Notes: generated from the sequence alone by a model not told the origin. 64,000 nt of DNA from Macrostomum hystrix (GCA_950097015.1 CATNEN010000007.1:3162001-3226000), one strand, 5' to 3'. Positions 22,201 to 33,852 are shown, counted from the stretch's first letter. Program-made: numbers and translations.

Positions 22201-24862
22201 TTTAGTGACACTTCAACACTTAAGTGGCCCAATTTTAGTTCACTAATCCGTATAAATGCTTTGCATTTAGAAAGTATTGAGTTTAACAATTTCAGTCTAG
22301 CTGAAATTATTCGTTTAATTGAAGTTCTATTGGCTCAGGTAAAGCTGCGATAGTTTTGTCTATGGCTGCAACCCCCCATCGAGCACGCAACCATCACCTA
22401 ATGACTTATGCCTATGGGAATTTAAACTTCGCTTTTTTACTTGCAGTCGGATGCAATTGCTGTCCAGCGGCCTCAGTCAGCCGTTGCTGTGGACTCTATC
22501 GACAGTGTCGGAGACACCGCCATCAGTCAGCCTGAGTCGATTCGGTCAATATCAGCTTCCGAATTAGATGAAGCTGATAATGGCTTGACATCTGACAGCT
22601 GCTTGACGACATCCACATCGCTGGCTGAGCTGCAGCAGCAGCAATTCTCTAATCCTTTGTTTGACTCGGAGAGTGACAGCTGCGGCGAATTCGACGGCCC
22701 AGACGAAGAGGTTCAAGCCGCAGTCGAGGCTAGAGTTGCTGAGGGTGAGTCAGTTGGGCACAAATACGCGTGCATTCATTGGCATCAAAGCTTGATTCAT
22801 TTTTTTATAAAACATTTATCTGCTTTTAGAAGACAATCGCCAGCTTCCAAGCCTGTCCCCTGAGCAAGAGCAGCAGCAAGCGGAAACAGAGGCAGTCGCA
22901 GCCACACTTGGCCGCGGTCAGTCAACAAAGGTCGACACTGATGCAAATGAAAAGGCGGCCATTGCGTGGAATTCGCCTCCTGTTTCTTCCGCGGCAGCAG
23001 CAGCAGCAGCAGATTCGGCCTCTGAGGAGCTGTCGAAATTAAAGCGCAGCGGCTCGCCACTGTATCGTCATCCGAATCATCGAGAGATGCTGTCCGCGCT
23101 GGAGATCGAGTTAGCCAATAACGATGAACGCAACCTGTGGACTGACGCCTATAATAGATTAAACTGTGCGCCTAAGGTTACTTCCGATGTGTCAGCTATC
23201 GCTTCTGCCTCTTATGCAACTTCGGCTGAGACTTTGCCGCCGACGACCACGGCTGCGCGTCATCCAGACAATCGGCTGCTGAACCGATATCGCGATGTTT
23301 TACCCTATGACCATAGTCGGGTGAGCTGTGGGGCTGACACACTCAGCTGTAGGGGGGTCAGGCCAGGGCTGACTGCTGACACAATCGGGTGTCAGGCCAG
23401 GGCTGACTGCTGACACAACCGGGTGTCAGGCCAGGGCTGACTGCTGACAACCGGGTGTCAGGCCAGGGCTGGCTGCTGACAATTGGGTGTCAGGCCAGGG
23501 CTGGCTGCTGACAATTGGGTGTCAGGCCAGGGCTGGCTGCTGACAATTGGGTGTCAGGCCAGGGCTGGCTGCTGACAATTGGGTGTCAGGCCAGGGCTGA
23601 ATGATGTCTCAACCAAACCCGCCTCCCAGGTTCGGCTCTCACCAATCAACAAGTCGCACGCCAGCAGTCTGGGCCTTGGCAGCGACTACATCAATGCTAG
23701 CATTGTGCGAGCCGAGCACGCTGGCAGGGTGTATGTCATGGCTCAGGGACCCCTGCCGGCCACCAGCGGCCACTTTTGGCTGATGGTGTGGCAGCTTGGT
23801 AGCCAGGGAGTTGTCATGCTCAATCGTCTGTTTGAAAAAGGCGCCCTGAAGTGTCACCCTTATTTTACTGACGAGCGGACTCGCCAGATGGACTACCCGG
23901 AGGTTGGCCTCCGCGTTTCGTTAATCTCATCGGAGACGCAGGGCTACTACATTGTCCGCAAGTGTCAACTATCGTTGCTAGGCAACGCAGTCGAGTCAGG
24001 CCCTGAGTCCACTAGGAATGTGCTGCACTATCAGTATTTGAGTTGGCCTGACTTTGGCGTGCCGCAAACGCCTGGCGCATTTCTCAATTTTCTCATGGCT
24101 GTCCGCCGGTCCGGCATCCTGTCCAATCAGGACAGGCCAGCCGTGATTCACTGCTCTGCGGGCATCGGGCGCACCGGCACCTTTGCTGTCATCGATGTCT
24201 GCCTAGCCCTCGTAGCTAGCCGCGGCAGCCTCTACGGCGTCGATCTGACTGGCGAGATTCGTCGACTTCGTCGCGATCGCATGGGCCTAGTGCAGACGCC
24301 CGAACAGTTGCGCTTCTGTTACCAGGCCGTTGTCATGGGCGGCCGGGCGTTGCTGGCCTGCGAACGCGACCAAATCGATAATCTGACATTCAGCGTGAGC
24401 GAATCCGAGAGCCGGCGGCTCGGCATGTCCAATAACAGCTTCGTTGAGGCCGGAGACACGTCTTCTACTACTAGTAGTAGCGGCAGCGAAGACTCCTCTC
24501 CGGCCGCGTCGGACGCGGAGGATCAGGACGGCGATGGCGCTCAGGCTAGCAACGGCCGAAAGATTGCCCGCCTACTGCGCGGCAACCTGCGGGCTCAGCG
24601 GACCAACTGGCTGAGTTGTCAGCACCGGCTCAGCGGCGGGGTAGTCAGCGGCGGCGGTGGCATGCCGTTTCCACTCTACAACGAAGAGGACGAAGCTGCC
24701 GACGATCTCGCCGCCGCGCAGTCTGAGGCTCAAAGCGAAGCCGAGGCTAGCGCTGCTGTTCAGCTGTCGCCGATGCCAGCCGCTGTGAGGCTGGTGGATC
24801 TGGCGTGGATCTCCCTGCTGACTGCAGTCTGTGGCTATCTAGTGTACCGGATGGGAGCTTAG
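22201..24862 (+). CDS. PTP1B/PTPN1-like protein tyrosine phosphatase, tail-anchored, 5' end unresolved
   Basis: Exons 22201-22338 (AT-rich, tentative), 22447-22744, 22830-23320 and 23630-24862 join in frame for 719 visible residues. Numbering from the first listed exon, the pTyr-loop NRYRDV is at about 297-302, the DYINAS segment follows, the WPDFG loop is near 448, and the P-loop HCSAGIGRTG has its catalytic Cys at about 484. QTPEQLRF is the Q-loop. PTP1B-like stretches such as GVVMLNR and PDFGVPQTP place it with PTPN1/PTPN2. The protein ends in a hydrophobic segment (WISLLTAVCGYLVYRMGA), matching the ER tail anchor of PTP1B, so it should sit on the ER facing the cytosol and dephosphorylate tyrosine kinases and their substrates. 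It is unusual in having about 270 acidic, Gln/Ala-rich residues before the catalytic domain. A minisatellite fills intron 23321-23629. No ATG start is assigned. Confidence 0.85.
23331..23600 (+). repeat. 32-bp minisatellite in a phosphatase intron
   Basis: About eight units, nearly filling the 309-bp intron. Each unit contains a long imperfect inverted repeat: TGTCAGGCCAG against CTGGC-TG-CTGACA. Confidence 0.9.
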
Positions 24863-25724
24863 CCCCGGCGGCCTTACGATCCCTGTCTTCGCCAGCCGTT
24901 CTAGTCTTTTTTTAAACACAAAGAATTCTTTTTTCTCATGGCGTCGACCTTGTTAGTAAGCAAACAGTTTGTAAGATTAGTATGTAAATATTACTCGTAC
25001 TGGATCATTGCATCGCTAATCAGCTTATCGCTTTTTAAATATCGAATTTTTGTAACAAGTTCTCTACTTCTTTTTTTTAGTTTGGTTTTTCTAAAAACGG
25101 AAAAAATACGCTACAGCCTACTTGTCTGACTACTTACTTATTGAGCGCTCTCTTTTTTTGTATTTCTTTCGACTTTTTCAGCAGAGTTTAAAGTAAATGT
25201 GGTTACTATCTAGTAACTAGTATCTAGTAGTAATTAGTTTCATACTTTCGAGGCTTAATAAACATTTTTGTTTGCAAATAAAATTCACACAGAAGAACTA
25301 ATAAGTAGTCGGCAGTACTTCAAGTTGCGTGTTGTAGTCTTCCTTTTTCTGGTCACTGGATAGACCGTAATCATAGGCATTATGTACATTTTATAGTCAA
25401 TCTCTGAATCTCACCTTGAGTTGCAAAGGGTCCACATACAATCGCTGAATATTGTGTTCGCCTGTTCTGTTTGTTGTTTTCTTGAGTTTTAACAGATTTT
25501 TAAAGTTTTACTTTGATATCGGTCTGTCTGAATTTTTTTCTGTCAGCTTTTGCGATTTATTAGTTTAATTGTATTAGAGCGGTACAATTTTTCTTAGAAA
25601 TTGCGTTACGCAATCTTTTGGTATGCGTGTTTTCTCAGTTTTACCAATTTAGCATTCTACTTTAATGCTAGCTTTTAGTTATCAATGCTCCTTTATCGAC
25701 TGACGATTTGACCACCGTCATCCA
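24863..25724 (+). other. 3' UTR and intergenic DNA after the phosphatase
   Basis: AT-rich with poly(T) runs. It holds two AATAAA signals about 400 bp after the stop codon. No other gene is seen. Confidence 0.5.
25257..25282 (+). terminator. Two polyadenylation signals for the phosphatase
   Basis: AATAAA occurs at 25257-25262 and 25277-25282 on the coding strand, the first such pair after the stop at 24862. They are likely 3'-end processing signals. Confidence 0.45.
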
Positions 25725-26530
25725 GATCTTCAGATTGGGATCAGATAACTCACAAATCCTCAGGTTATGATCAGACAACTCCCAGATCCTCAGATTGGGA
25801 TCACTGAACTCCCAGATCCTCAGATTGGGATCACTGAACTCCCAGATTCTCAGATTGGAATCAGCGAACTCCCAGATCCTCAGGTTGGGATTAGCGAACT
25901 CCCAGATCCTCAGATTGGGATCAGCGAACTCTCAGATCCTCAGGTTGGGATTAGCGAACTCCCAGATCCTCAGGTTGGGATTAGCGAACTCCCAGATCCT
26001 CAGATTGGGATCAGCGAACTCTCAGATCCTCAGGTTGGGATTAGCGAACTCCCAGATCCTCAGGTTGGGATTAGCGAACTCCCAGATCCTCAGATTGGGA
26101 TCAGCGAACTCTCAGATCCTCAGGTTGGGATCAGAGAACTCCCTGATCCTCAGATTGGGATCAGACAACTCCCAGATCCTCAGATTGGGATCAGAGAACT
26201 CCCAGATCCTCAGGTTGGGATTAGCGAACTCTCAGATCCTCAGATTGGGATTAGCGAACTCTCAGATCCTCAGGTTGGGATTAGCGAACTCCCAGATCCT
26301 CAGGTTGGGATTAGCGAACTCCCAGATCCTCAGATTGGGATCAGCGAACTCTCAGATCCTCAGGTTGGGATCAGAGAACTCCCAGATCCTCAGATTGGGA
26401 TCAGAGAACTCCCAGATCCTCAGATTGGGATTAGCGAACTCCCAGATTCTCAGATTGGGATCAGAGAACTCCCAGATCCTCAGATTGGGATCAGAGAACT
26501 CCCTGATCCTCAGATTGGGATCAGGGAACT
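25725..26530 (+). repeat. 30-bp minisatellite (about 27 units)
   Basis: Regular 30-bp units around cagatcctcagattgggatc, with A/G variation (agattggg or aggttggg) that alternates in patches, suggesting amplification of multi-unit blocks. Each unit has CCCA...TGGG complementarity. Two overlapping open frames across it are repeat artefacts. Confidence 0.95.
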
Positions 26531-26933
26531 TTTAATTCTCCTAGGAAAATAGTCTCAGGCACCACAGCAAATCGTTGCGCTCCTACCCTTTCCGTGTTTT
26601 TTGGTCTTTAAAAGAAAAACAATATATCACACGAGTTTTTATGCTTTTACGCAAGAGTTTCCCATTTGCTTTTGACAAGGATTTTTTTCCAGACAAATAA
26701 ATAAAAATCAAACACACCTGTTTACCGCCTTGCACTTCGCTGCACGACCAACCCGACCAGTTGTATTCGCTTCCTCGTCTACCGGTTGTGCACTGGCATG
26801 TTAAGCTTTGTTCTTGTTTAGTTCTTTTTTAGATTTCACTAAAGTAGGTAGTTTGAACCATGCACTAACTGTTATTGCAATAGTTTCTTATTCGCTTAAT
26901 ATTTCAGCCTTCCGTGCTCAGATTACGCAACAG
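26531..26933. other. Region before the small membrane protein gene
   Basis: AT-rich; ends in a 3' splice site (atttcag, 26901-26907) 26 bases before the next start codon. No upstream exon is recognised. Confidence 0.4.
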
Positions 26934-27161
26934 ATGTCTTCACCTGAATCGGAGGAAACGGCGGCAGAACCGGAGATTCGCCGACGCAACAAAGCGGAGC
27001 GGCTGCGCCGGACTCAGGAGCAGATCGACCGGATGCGCAGCAACATGCGCAACTGGGAGGTGAAACGCTGGCGCAAGCGTTGGTCCACCCGCGTCGGCAT
27101 CGGCGCCGCCATTGTTCTGCTAACCGCCGGCTGCAGCTACCTCTATTACTACTATAGGTAG
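26934..27161 (+). CDS. Small single-pass membrane protein (75 aa), unknown function
   Basis: The first part is strongly charged and helical with coiled-coil character (RRRNKAERLRRTQEQIDRM), then a Trp/Arg-rich patch (VKRWRKRW), then one hydrophobic segment GIGAAIVLLTAGCSYLYYYY at about residues 53-74, one residue before the C-terminus. That layout fits a tail-anchored or small integral membrane protein. GC-rich codon use like its neighbours and a clean 3' splice site shortly before the ATG support a real gene. I do not recognise the family. A polyadenylation signal lies 178 bp past the stop. Confidence 0.6.
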   Translation: MSSPESEETAAEPEIRRRNKAERLRRTQEQIDRMRSNMRNWEVKRWRKRWSTRVGIGAAIVLLTAGCSYLYYYYR

Positions 27162-27338
27162 TAGGATTGGCGCGCGTTTGTCGACGAAATCTGTGTTTTT
27201 GTTAATTTTGTTGTTTGCTTACCTTCGATTGAGAATTTGGCTTTTAGACGAAACTCATTTATGGAATCTTGGCTACTTTGTAGCGAGTTGTCTCTTTGTA
27301 GGTATGTTTGCGATAATTCTCTACTCATAGTTGGTATG

Positions 27339-27344
27339 AATAAA
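27339..27344 (+). terminator. Polyadenylation signal of the small membrane protein gene
   Basis: AATAAA on the coding strand, 178 bp after the stop at 27161. Confidence 0.45.
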
Positions 27345-27477
27345 CAAAAGTGTACATTTTTCTCTGTTCCGTGTACAAATTCCGCTTGGTTTTGTGGAAC
27401 TTGTCTTTTTGCGGGAATTATTGCTCCTTAAACTGACCAATTGTGACGATTCCAATTTACCAGTATTTTTTTTTGGT

Positions 27478-27717
27478 GCACACAGCTGCAGTCTGATCTG
27501 ACACAGCTGCAGTCTGATCTGACACAGCTGCAGTCTGATCTGACACAGCTGCAGTGTGATCTGACACAGCTGCAGTCTGATCTGACACAGCTGCAGTCTG
27601 ATCTGACACAGCTGCAGTCTGATCTGACACAGCTGCAGTCTGATCTGACACAGCTGCAGTCTAATCTGACACAGCCGCAGTCTGATCTGACACAGCCACA
27701 GTCTGATCTGACACACG
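27478..27717 (-). repeat. 21-bp minisatellite (about 11 units)
   Basis: Units of 21 bp around acagctgcagtctgatctga, rich in the palindromes CAGCTG and CTGCAG. Three minus-strand open frames across it are repeat artefacts. Confidence 0.92.
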
Positions 27718-28405
27718 TGCGACAAAAGCACGAATTTTGTTCTATAGCGGAACGCTCTCCTTCTCTAGTGTTTGCTTTAATATATTTTCGTGTGCTCATG
27801 TATTTGGTATTTTTTGTCAAATCTTTGCATTCATTCTGAGTAGAGTGAGCTGCTCATAATGTTGGTGATTCGGCAGCATCCATATTTATTGCCATTAGCA
27901 TATTTAGTTATGCGTCTCCGCTGCGCCAAGTTGATTTCGTGCTTGAGGTGAGCTCCATGGTTCATGTTGTCGGTTGACATTTATTATTATTTTTTAGCCA
28001 ATATCTATTTGTAAATACAAAAGCATACTTCTAGGCGAGATTTGAAAACATTTTCTCATTACAGTAAAGCCTTTCTCTTTATTTATTCAAATTTCTAATT
28101 GGTTGTAAAAATCCTGAGTAATCAATTGATAACCTCTATCTACCTTTTATTCAGATTATCTGTTAATCCACTAATCTATAAAATATGTCCGGAAACTTGC
28201 AGCGGAAAAGTTTTTTAGTTCCAGAACATAAAGAAAAATATTATATCAGAATAACTTTAAAGGCCAACCTAAAAGTACGGGACATTGGTAATAATTGGTA
28301 AGTGGTGATAATAGTAACACTATTTAGGACCCAAAACCAGGTGTGTTTTAGAGCCAAACCTGCCGCCTAATCCCCAGCTCGCTAAAACCATGCCCTTGCA
28401 GCGCT
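27718..28405. other. Region upstream of SDR copy A
   Basis: AT-rich, no gene. It ends ttgcag-CGCT before the ATG, the acceptor shared by all four SDR copies. Confidence 0.4.
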
Positions 28406-30536
28406 ATGGCCTCTGCTCAGAAGGTGGCGGTGGTGACGGGCTCCAACAAGGGCATCGGGTTCGCCATTGTGGAGCAGCTGTGCAAGCAGCTGGGCTCCGG
28501 CTGGTCCGTCTACCTGACCTCGCGCGATGAGGCTCGCGGCTTGGAGGCGCTGCGACAGCTGAAGGAGCGCGGAGTGGAGCCTCGCTTCCACCAGCTGGAC
28601 ATTGACAGTCAGGAGAGCGTGGACCGGCTGGCCACCTACCTGCGGAGCACCTACGGCGGTCTGGACATCCTCATCAACAATGCCGCCATCGCCTACAAGA
28701 ACGACTCGACTGCTCCGTTCGCTGAGCAGGCTGAGGTCACCATGGCAACCAATTTTTTCAACACCATCCGCGTGTGCGACGCCCTGTTCCCGCTGCTGCG
28801 GCCTCACGCTCGGGTTGTGCACCTGTGCAGCGGAGTGAGCGACATGGTGCTGAACAAGGCCAGTCCGGAGCTGCAGAAGAAGCTCATGCAGCCAATGAGC
28901 CTGGATGAGGTAAGCCTGCTCATTGCTGCTGCCCTTGAGCAGCTTCTTGAGTAGCTCCAGTTGTTATAATATATTTCCGCTTAAAGTAGTTGTAACACAC
29001 TAAAAGTGGGGAAAGAACCTCGCGCTGGCAGACCGAGACCGGTTTCTGGCTTGTTTGCCTTCGTCAGTCAGCCATAGCCACACGCAGTCCTCTCCCACCA
29101 CTCTTAGTGTGCACAGAAGTCTCTTTTAAACTTGCCATTTTTATGGCGATATTTTTTAGTGTTATGGGAGAGTTTTGCAGCCAAGTCTTTGCTTTTCTAC
29201 TGTTGTCAGTAGTCTGAATTGTATCTCTCACAGTAGTGTTCCGAACTCCTTGACCCGCTGGGATTTAACTCCGATATTTCGAGTTTTATATATTTTCGGT
29301 TCGGTTTCGAACAGCTCAGGACACAATTGTACGAGTTTTTACTAGTAGCTTGTTTAGCATATTGTTTTAGATGCACATGCACACTGCTATAAATTAAGCG
29401 AATGGTTAAGCTAACAGTAATAATAGTTGATTGAGGGCCGTGCACAATTCTGCCTGTTCCGCTGACTCCTGAGCACACACACACACACAGACACCGATGC
29501 AGGCACACGCTCACACAGGTGTGTACATCTGCCCTGTCTTTCTCATCGTCAGGCAATGTACAATCTCACTGTGCCTTGGAGGTTGGTCCTTAACAGCGTA
29601 AATTGCACGACAAGCCCCCAAGCCTTCTCTCCGCCGCTGCGCTTCAAATGAATGTGGCCTCGCCGCGGAATCGAACTCAGGGACCTTGGTGCGAGAGGCA
29701 AACGCGTTATATCGCTCTGCCACTCATCCCCAATATTTAAGCACTAGGTGAAGATGTAAGATGTAGAGTTGAAACATAAAACAATTAAGTTACCCATTAC
29801 TGATTTACAATACAAGTACTTACCTACCAGTTCATATAAGTACGGGCTAGGTACGCAACTTGCATCATTATTAGTTGGTCCGACACTGGCACAGTTTAAT
29901 GTCGGTGAAAATCGGAGCGATATACACTAGCGTCCTATTTATCCACAGACCAATATCAATGTTATTTTGTGTAGAATTCAGAGTTGTCGCTACGCTCGAC
30001 CAAAAACAGTCAAAATCAGGCGCCGATTGCTTAGGAATGTTTTTTGATCCTTGATAAAGACTATAGGAATGCAACGACCCACCCGAGACTCTAGCATTCC
30101 CCTTGCCGAACTGCTCAAAGCTTTGCCAACCCTGTGACTAATTAGCTGACATGTTTTGAGTGGTAAACTAACAACCATCGGCACACAGGTGAAGCAGCTC
30201 ATGTCTGACTTTGTGGCCCGGGCCGAGGCCGGCACGGTGCAGGAAGCCGGCTGGCCGCCCACCGCCTACGGCGTCTCCAAGGTCGGCGTCCGCCTCATGA
30301 CCTACGCCCAGGCCAAGGACATTCGCGGAGATGACATTGTGATCAACTGCTGCTGTCCTGGCTATGTTGACACGGACATGTCCAGCCACAAGGGAACCAA
30401 GAGCGTTTTTGAGGGCGCCGATACACCGGTTTACCTGGCCACCCTGCCGCCAGGTGTGAAGGAACCGGTGGGCCAGCACCTGTTCGAGCGGAAGGTTGTG
30501 CCTTGGATTGTGAAGCCCGACTTCAAGCTGGTCTGA
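28406..30536 (+). CDS. Carbonyl reductase-type short-chain dehydrogenase, copy A
   Basis: Two exons, 28406-28909 and 30189-30536, join in frame to give 283 aa, close to the 277 aa of human CBR1. The Rossmann motif TGSNKGIG is at 11-18, NNAA at 91-94, the catalytic Ser near 142 (HLCSG), and YxxxK as Y195/K199. PGYVDTDM follows, as in CBR1-like enzymes. It should be a cytosolic NADPH-dependent monomeric carbonyl reductase; substrates cannot be read from sequence. The start codon lies four bases behind a splice acceptor (ttgcag). First of four tandem copies. Its 1279-bp intron holds a SINE and a snap-back repeat and does not resemble the introns of the other copies. The fold is certain; the CBR1-like subfamily is likely. 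Confidence 0.88.
28996..29111. repeat. Short inverted-end (snap-back) element in SDR intron
   Basis: CACACTAAAAGTGG at 28996-29009 is the inverted partner (13 of 14 bases) of CCACTCTTAGTGTG at 29098-29111. No clear target duplication is visible. It may be a tiny MITE. Confidence 0.4.
29460..29732 (-). mobile_element. tRNA-derived SINE in the SDR copy A intron
   Basis: Read on the minus strand, a tRNA-like head starts GGGGATGAGTGGCAGAGCG near 29730 and has a B box GTTCGATTC at 29668-29676. A body of about 180 bp follows, ending in a (GT)n tract near 29475-29490. Part of the body is repeated in the opposite orientation at about 32040-32160. It is not a functional tRNA gene. Confidence 0.6.
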
Positions 30537-31292
30537 GCAACCTGACAATTGACAACTTACACAATGAACCGATAGGGTTTCTGTTCTTATAGCTGTTTAA
30601 TTAACAGTTGTAGCTAACAATATTAATTATTATCTCATTTTTTAGTTAGCCTGCGAATTTTTCCGGACACAAATCAGTAATTTTTGCCGTGATTTCAGCA
30701 ATTACTCTACTAATATGTCATTACGCAATTTGGCTAATGTTGCAGTTGATTTCAATAATTAATTTCATAGCCTAGAATTAGCAAATATTTAAATTTGTTT
30801 CACATGTGCACACCTAAATTATATTTCTGCTTATAGCTGGCTATTTTCATTATTTTTATGACTGTTTTAAAAAATTCAGTTTTGGCGCTCCATGGCTCGT
30901 GTGCCTGATTTAAACTGGCCTTGCTGTTTTGCTTACCGGTAATGAGGTTTAGTACACACGCTAATTGACTTCCTATACTACTTTTATAAGTACTGCAGCC
31001 TTTTTGCTGTCCTTGATTTATTGAAGCAATAAATTTACATTAATTACTAGCTTCTTGCTCTTACATGTTTTCTAGACTTTTCCTTTCCTTTTGATCTTCC
31101 GTTCATTGGCACTGCATGAAAAAATGTAAATAAACGACCTAAAGCAATCATAAACATAATATACTTTTCATAGCAATCTAATAGACAGCAGTATTTAGGA
31201 AATAGGAAACATAATAAAGCTGGCATATCTGCATTTTTCCACTAAGATTGCTCACTACTTCCTAGCTCGCTAAACCATGCTTTTGCAGCGCT
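30537..31292 (+). other. Intergenic region between SDR copies A and B
   Basis: AT-rich 3' UTR and spacer with AATAAA at 31028-31033. It ends in the shared ttgcag acceptor four bases before the next ATG. No other gene. Confidence 0.45.
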
Positions 31293-32570
31293 ATGGCCTC
31301 TGCTCAGAAGGTGGCGGTGGTGACGGGCTCCAACAAGGGCATCGGGTTCGCCATTGTGGAGCAGCTGTGCAAGCAGCTGGGCTCCGGCTGGTCCGTCTAC
31401 CTGACCTCGCGCGATGAGGCTCGCGGCTTGGAGGCGCTGCGACAGCTGAAGGAGCGCGGAGTGGAGCCTCGCTTCCACCAGCTGGACATTGACAGTCAGG
31501 AGAGCGTGGACCGGCTGGCCACCTACCTGCGGAGCACCTACGGCGGTCTGGACATCCTCATCAACAATGCCGCCATCGCCTACAAGAACGACTCGACTGC
31601 TCCGTTCGCTGAGCAGGCTGAGGTCACCATGGCAACCAATTTTTTCAACACCATCCGCGTGTGCGACGCCCTGTTCCCGCTGCTGCGGCCTCACGCTCGG
31701 GTTGTGCACCTGTGCAGCGGAGTGAGCGACATGGTGCTGAACAAGGCCAGTCCGGAGCTGCAGAAGAAGCTCATGCAGCCAATGAGTCTGGATGAGGTCA
31801 GTTCCTTATCGATTCTCTAGATATGAAAAGTTTTGCTAGTCTTAAGCTCTCGTTATTGTGGTATTCGTGCACATTGTCAGATAACCGACCATCAGTTTGA
31901 TGGGGGGTTCGAGGGGCGGAGCCGTGACTGACCGACTCTCGCTTTAAAGTTCCGAAGCCGCAGCAAGGCCACATTAATTTAATTGTAGCCAAGAATAGAA
32001 GGCTTTGCAGACTGTGCAATTCACTCCTGTGAAGACAAATTCCTCAATGCACTGTATTGTACACTGCCTGTCGATGCGAAAGTCAGGGCAGATGTGCATA
32101 TCTGAAAGTACGTGCCTAACCTGTGCGTATCCGTGTGCGTGTGCCTCTGAGCAGTCACCAATAAGCCCTTCTAAATATTGGCATGAATGAATTTCCAGCT
32201 TCCAATCGAATCCCTGTTGCAGGTGAAGCAGCTCATGTCTGACTTTGTGGCCCGGGCCAAGGCCGGCACGGTGCAGGAAGCCGGCTGGCCGCCCACCGCC
32301 TACGGCGCCTCCAAGGTCGGCGTCCGCCTCATGACCTACGCCCAGGCCAAGGACATTCGCGGAGATGACATTGTGATCAACTGCTGCTGTCCTGGCTATG
32401 TTGACACGGACATGTCCAGCCACAAGGGACCCAAGACCATCTATGAGGGCGCCGATACACCGGTTTACCTGGCCACCCTGCCGCCAGGTGTGAAGGAACC
32501 GTTGGGCCAGCACCTGTACGAGCGGAAGGTTGTGCCGTGGGCTGTGAAGCCAGGTTTTAGCATTGTTTGA
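31293..32570 (+). CDS. Carbonyl reductase-type short-chain dehydrogenase, copy B
   Basis: Exons 31293-31796 and 32223-32570; 283 aa. Residues 1-168 are the same as copy A and the exon DNA is nearly identical, while the 426-bp intron and flanks are unrelated. All SDR residues are present: TGSNKGIG, NNAA, Ser near 142, and Y195/K199 within YGASK. Differences lie in exon 2: KTIYEGAD instead of KSVFEGAD, and the tail KPGFSIV. The donor is gtcagt, weaker at the third intron base than the gtaagc of copy A. Role as for copy A. Confidence 0.88.
32035..32160 (+). mobile_element. SINE body fragment in the SDR copy B intron
   Basis: Matches the body of the 29460-29732 element (attgtacactgcctgtcgat, then cagggcagatgtgcat, then a GT-rich tail) but on the opposite strand and without the tRNA-like head. 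Confidence 0.5.
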
Positions 32571-32932
32571 TTGAGTGATTGTCATACTGATGTACATTAC
32601 AAGTTTGACAAGATTGGCTTCGGTTTGAAAGTTCCGAATTCAAAATTTCTCAAATAACTCTTTTTTCACTCTCGTGGTTTATTGTTACGAGATCTAATAA
32701 TGATATTTATACTTTTCCAACTGATAATATTTAAGACATATTTAAGCTTTCGAATTCAACTGTTTATTTTCAATAAGCTTGTATTTCGTAGCCAATATTA
32801 GCGGAAAGTTTTTCTTCTGTCATCAAAGGTGGACCGTAAGTTAGACCGATTAGCTAAGAAACTATAGGACCAGTAAGACAACAGGCTTTCGTTAAAGTGA
32901 GTAGTTCTCAATATCATTGTGTGATTGATAAG
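32571..32932 (+). other. Intergenic DNA after SDR copy B
   Basis: AT-rich 3' flank leading into a minisatellite. Nothing else is seen. Confidence 0.4.
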
Positions 32933-33255
32933 CATGTTAAGCATGCTGTCAGTAGCTGTTAAGCATGCTGTCAGTAGCTGTTAAGCATGCCATCAGTAGC
33001 TATTAAGCATGCTGTCAGTAGCTGTTAAGCATGCTGTCAGTAGCTGTTAAGCATGCTGTCAGTAGCTGTTAAGCATGCCATCAGTAGCTGTTAAGCATGC
33101 TGTCAGTAGCTGTAAAGCATGCTGTCAGTAGCTGTTAAGCATGCTGTCAGTAGCTGTTAAGCATGCTGTCAGTAGCTGTTAAGCATGCTGTCAGTAGCTG
33201 TTAAGCATGCTGTCAGTAGCTGTTAAGCATGCTGTCAGTAGCTGTTGAACATGCT
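32933..33255 (+). repeat. 22-bp minisatellite (about 14 units)
   Basis: Units of 22 bp around ttaagcatgctgtcagtagc. Each contains GCATGC and CAGtagCTG. Two units carry ccatcag instead of tgtcag. Confidence 0.93.
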
Positions 33256-33852
33256 GTAGTATAATTTGCAAGTATAAAATTTACGAAGCAAATCTTGATT
33301 AGGTCGACAATCTTTTTTTGCAAGTAGAATTTATACTTAAATAGTGAACCAATGAGTTATCGCTTTGAATTTTAGCCAAATGTTTATCCTCTTTCATCAT
33401 TTTTAAGCACCAGATTTTTTCTATTGTCCTTCTTTTCAAAAGTTTTTTCTAGTTTTCCCATTATAGCTGGTTTTCGCTATCGTTTTTATATTTTAGAAAA
33501 TGTTATGAAAGTTTATAGATTTTCTATATTTATAGTTTTTCTCAGCAGCTGTAGCAGTTTTTTGTTAAACAGCAAACGAGTCGTCTCAGTCCTTGTGTTT
33601 TGTCTCTAATAAGTTACTCTTAGTTTCTAGGCCTTTAAAAGTCCATAGAGTTGAAACAGCACTGTTGAGAAAGTGTTTAGAACCTCAGGACATTTCTCGG
33701 TTAGCGGTATCGTGAAAACCCTCGAGATTCCCATAAAAAGCATGAGCCATTATCCCTTACAAACCGAACAGTTTCTTAGAAAATCCGAAGGAAAATCCGG
33801 AAACTCTTCCGTAAGCTTCATTTTACATAACATTTTACACCATTGCAGCGCT
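33256..33852 (+). other. Region upstream of SDR copy C
   Basis: AT-rich. The open frame continues upstream of the SDR ATG to 33673, but the start shared by all copies at 33853, four bases behind ttgcag, is the better choice. Confidence 0.4.

Noticed and set aside
25767-26552. Two overlapping plus-strand frames of about 250 codons
   Set aside because: Both are translations of the 30-bp array; neither has a non-repetitive domain.
28382-28822. Antisense frames over the SDR exons (also near 31242, 31974, 33835 and 36677)
   Set aside because: Repeated shadows of the SDR coding sequence caused by GC-rich third positions.
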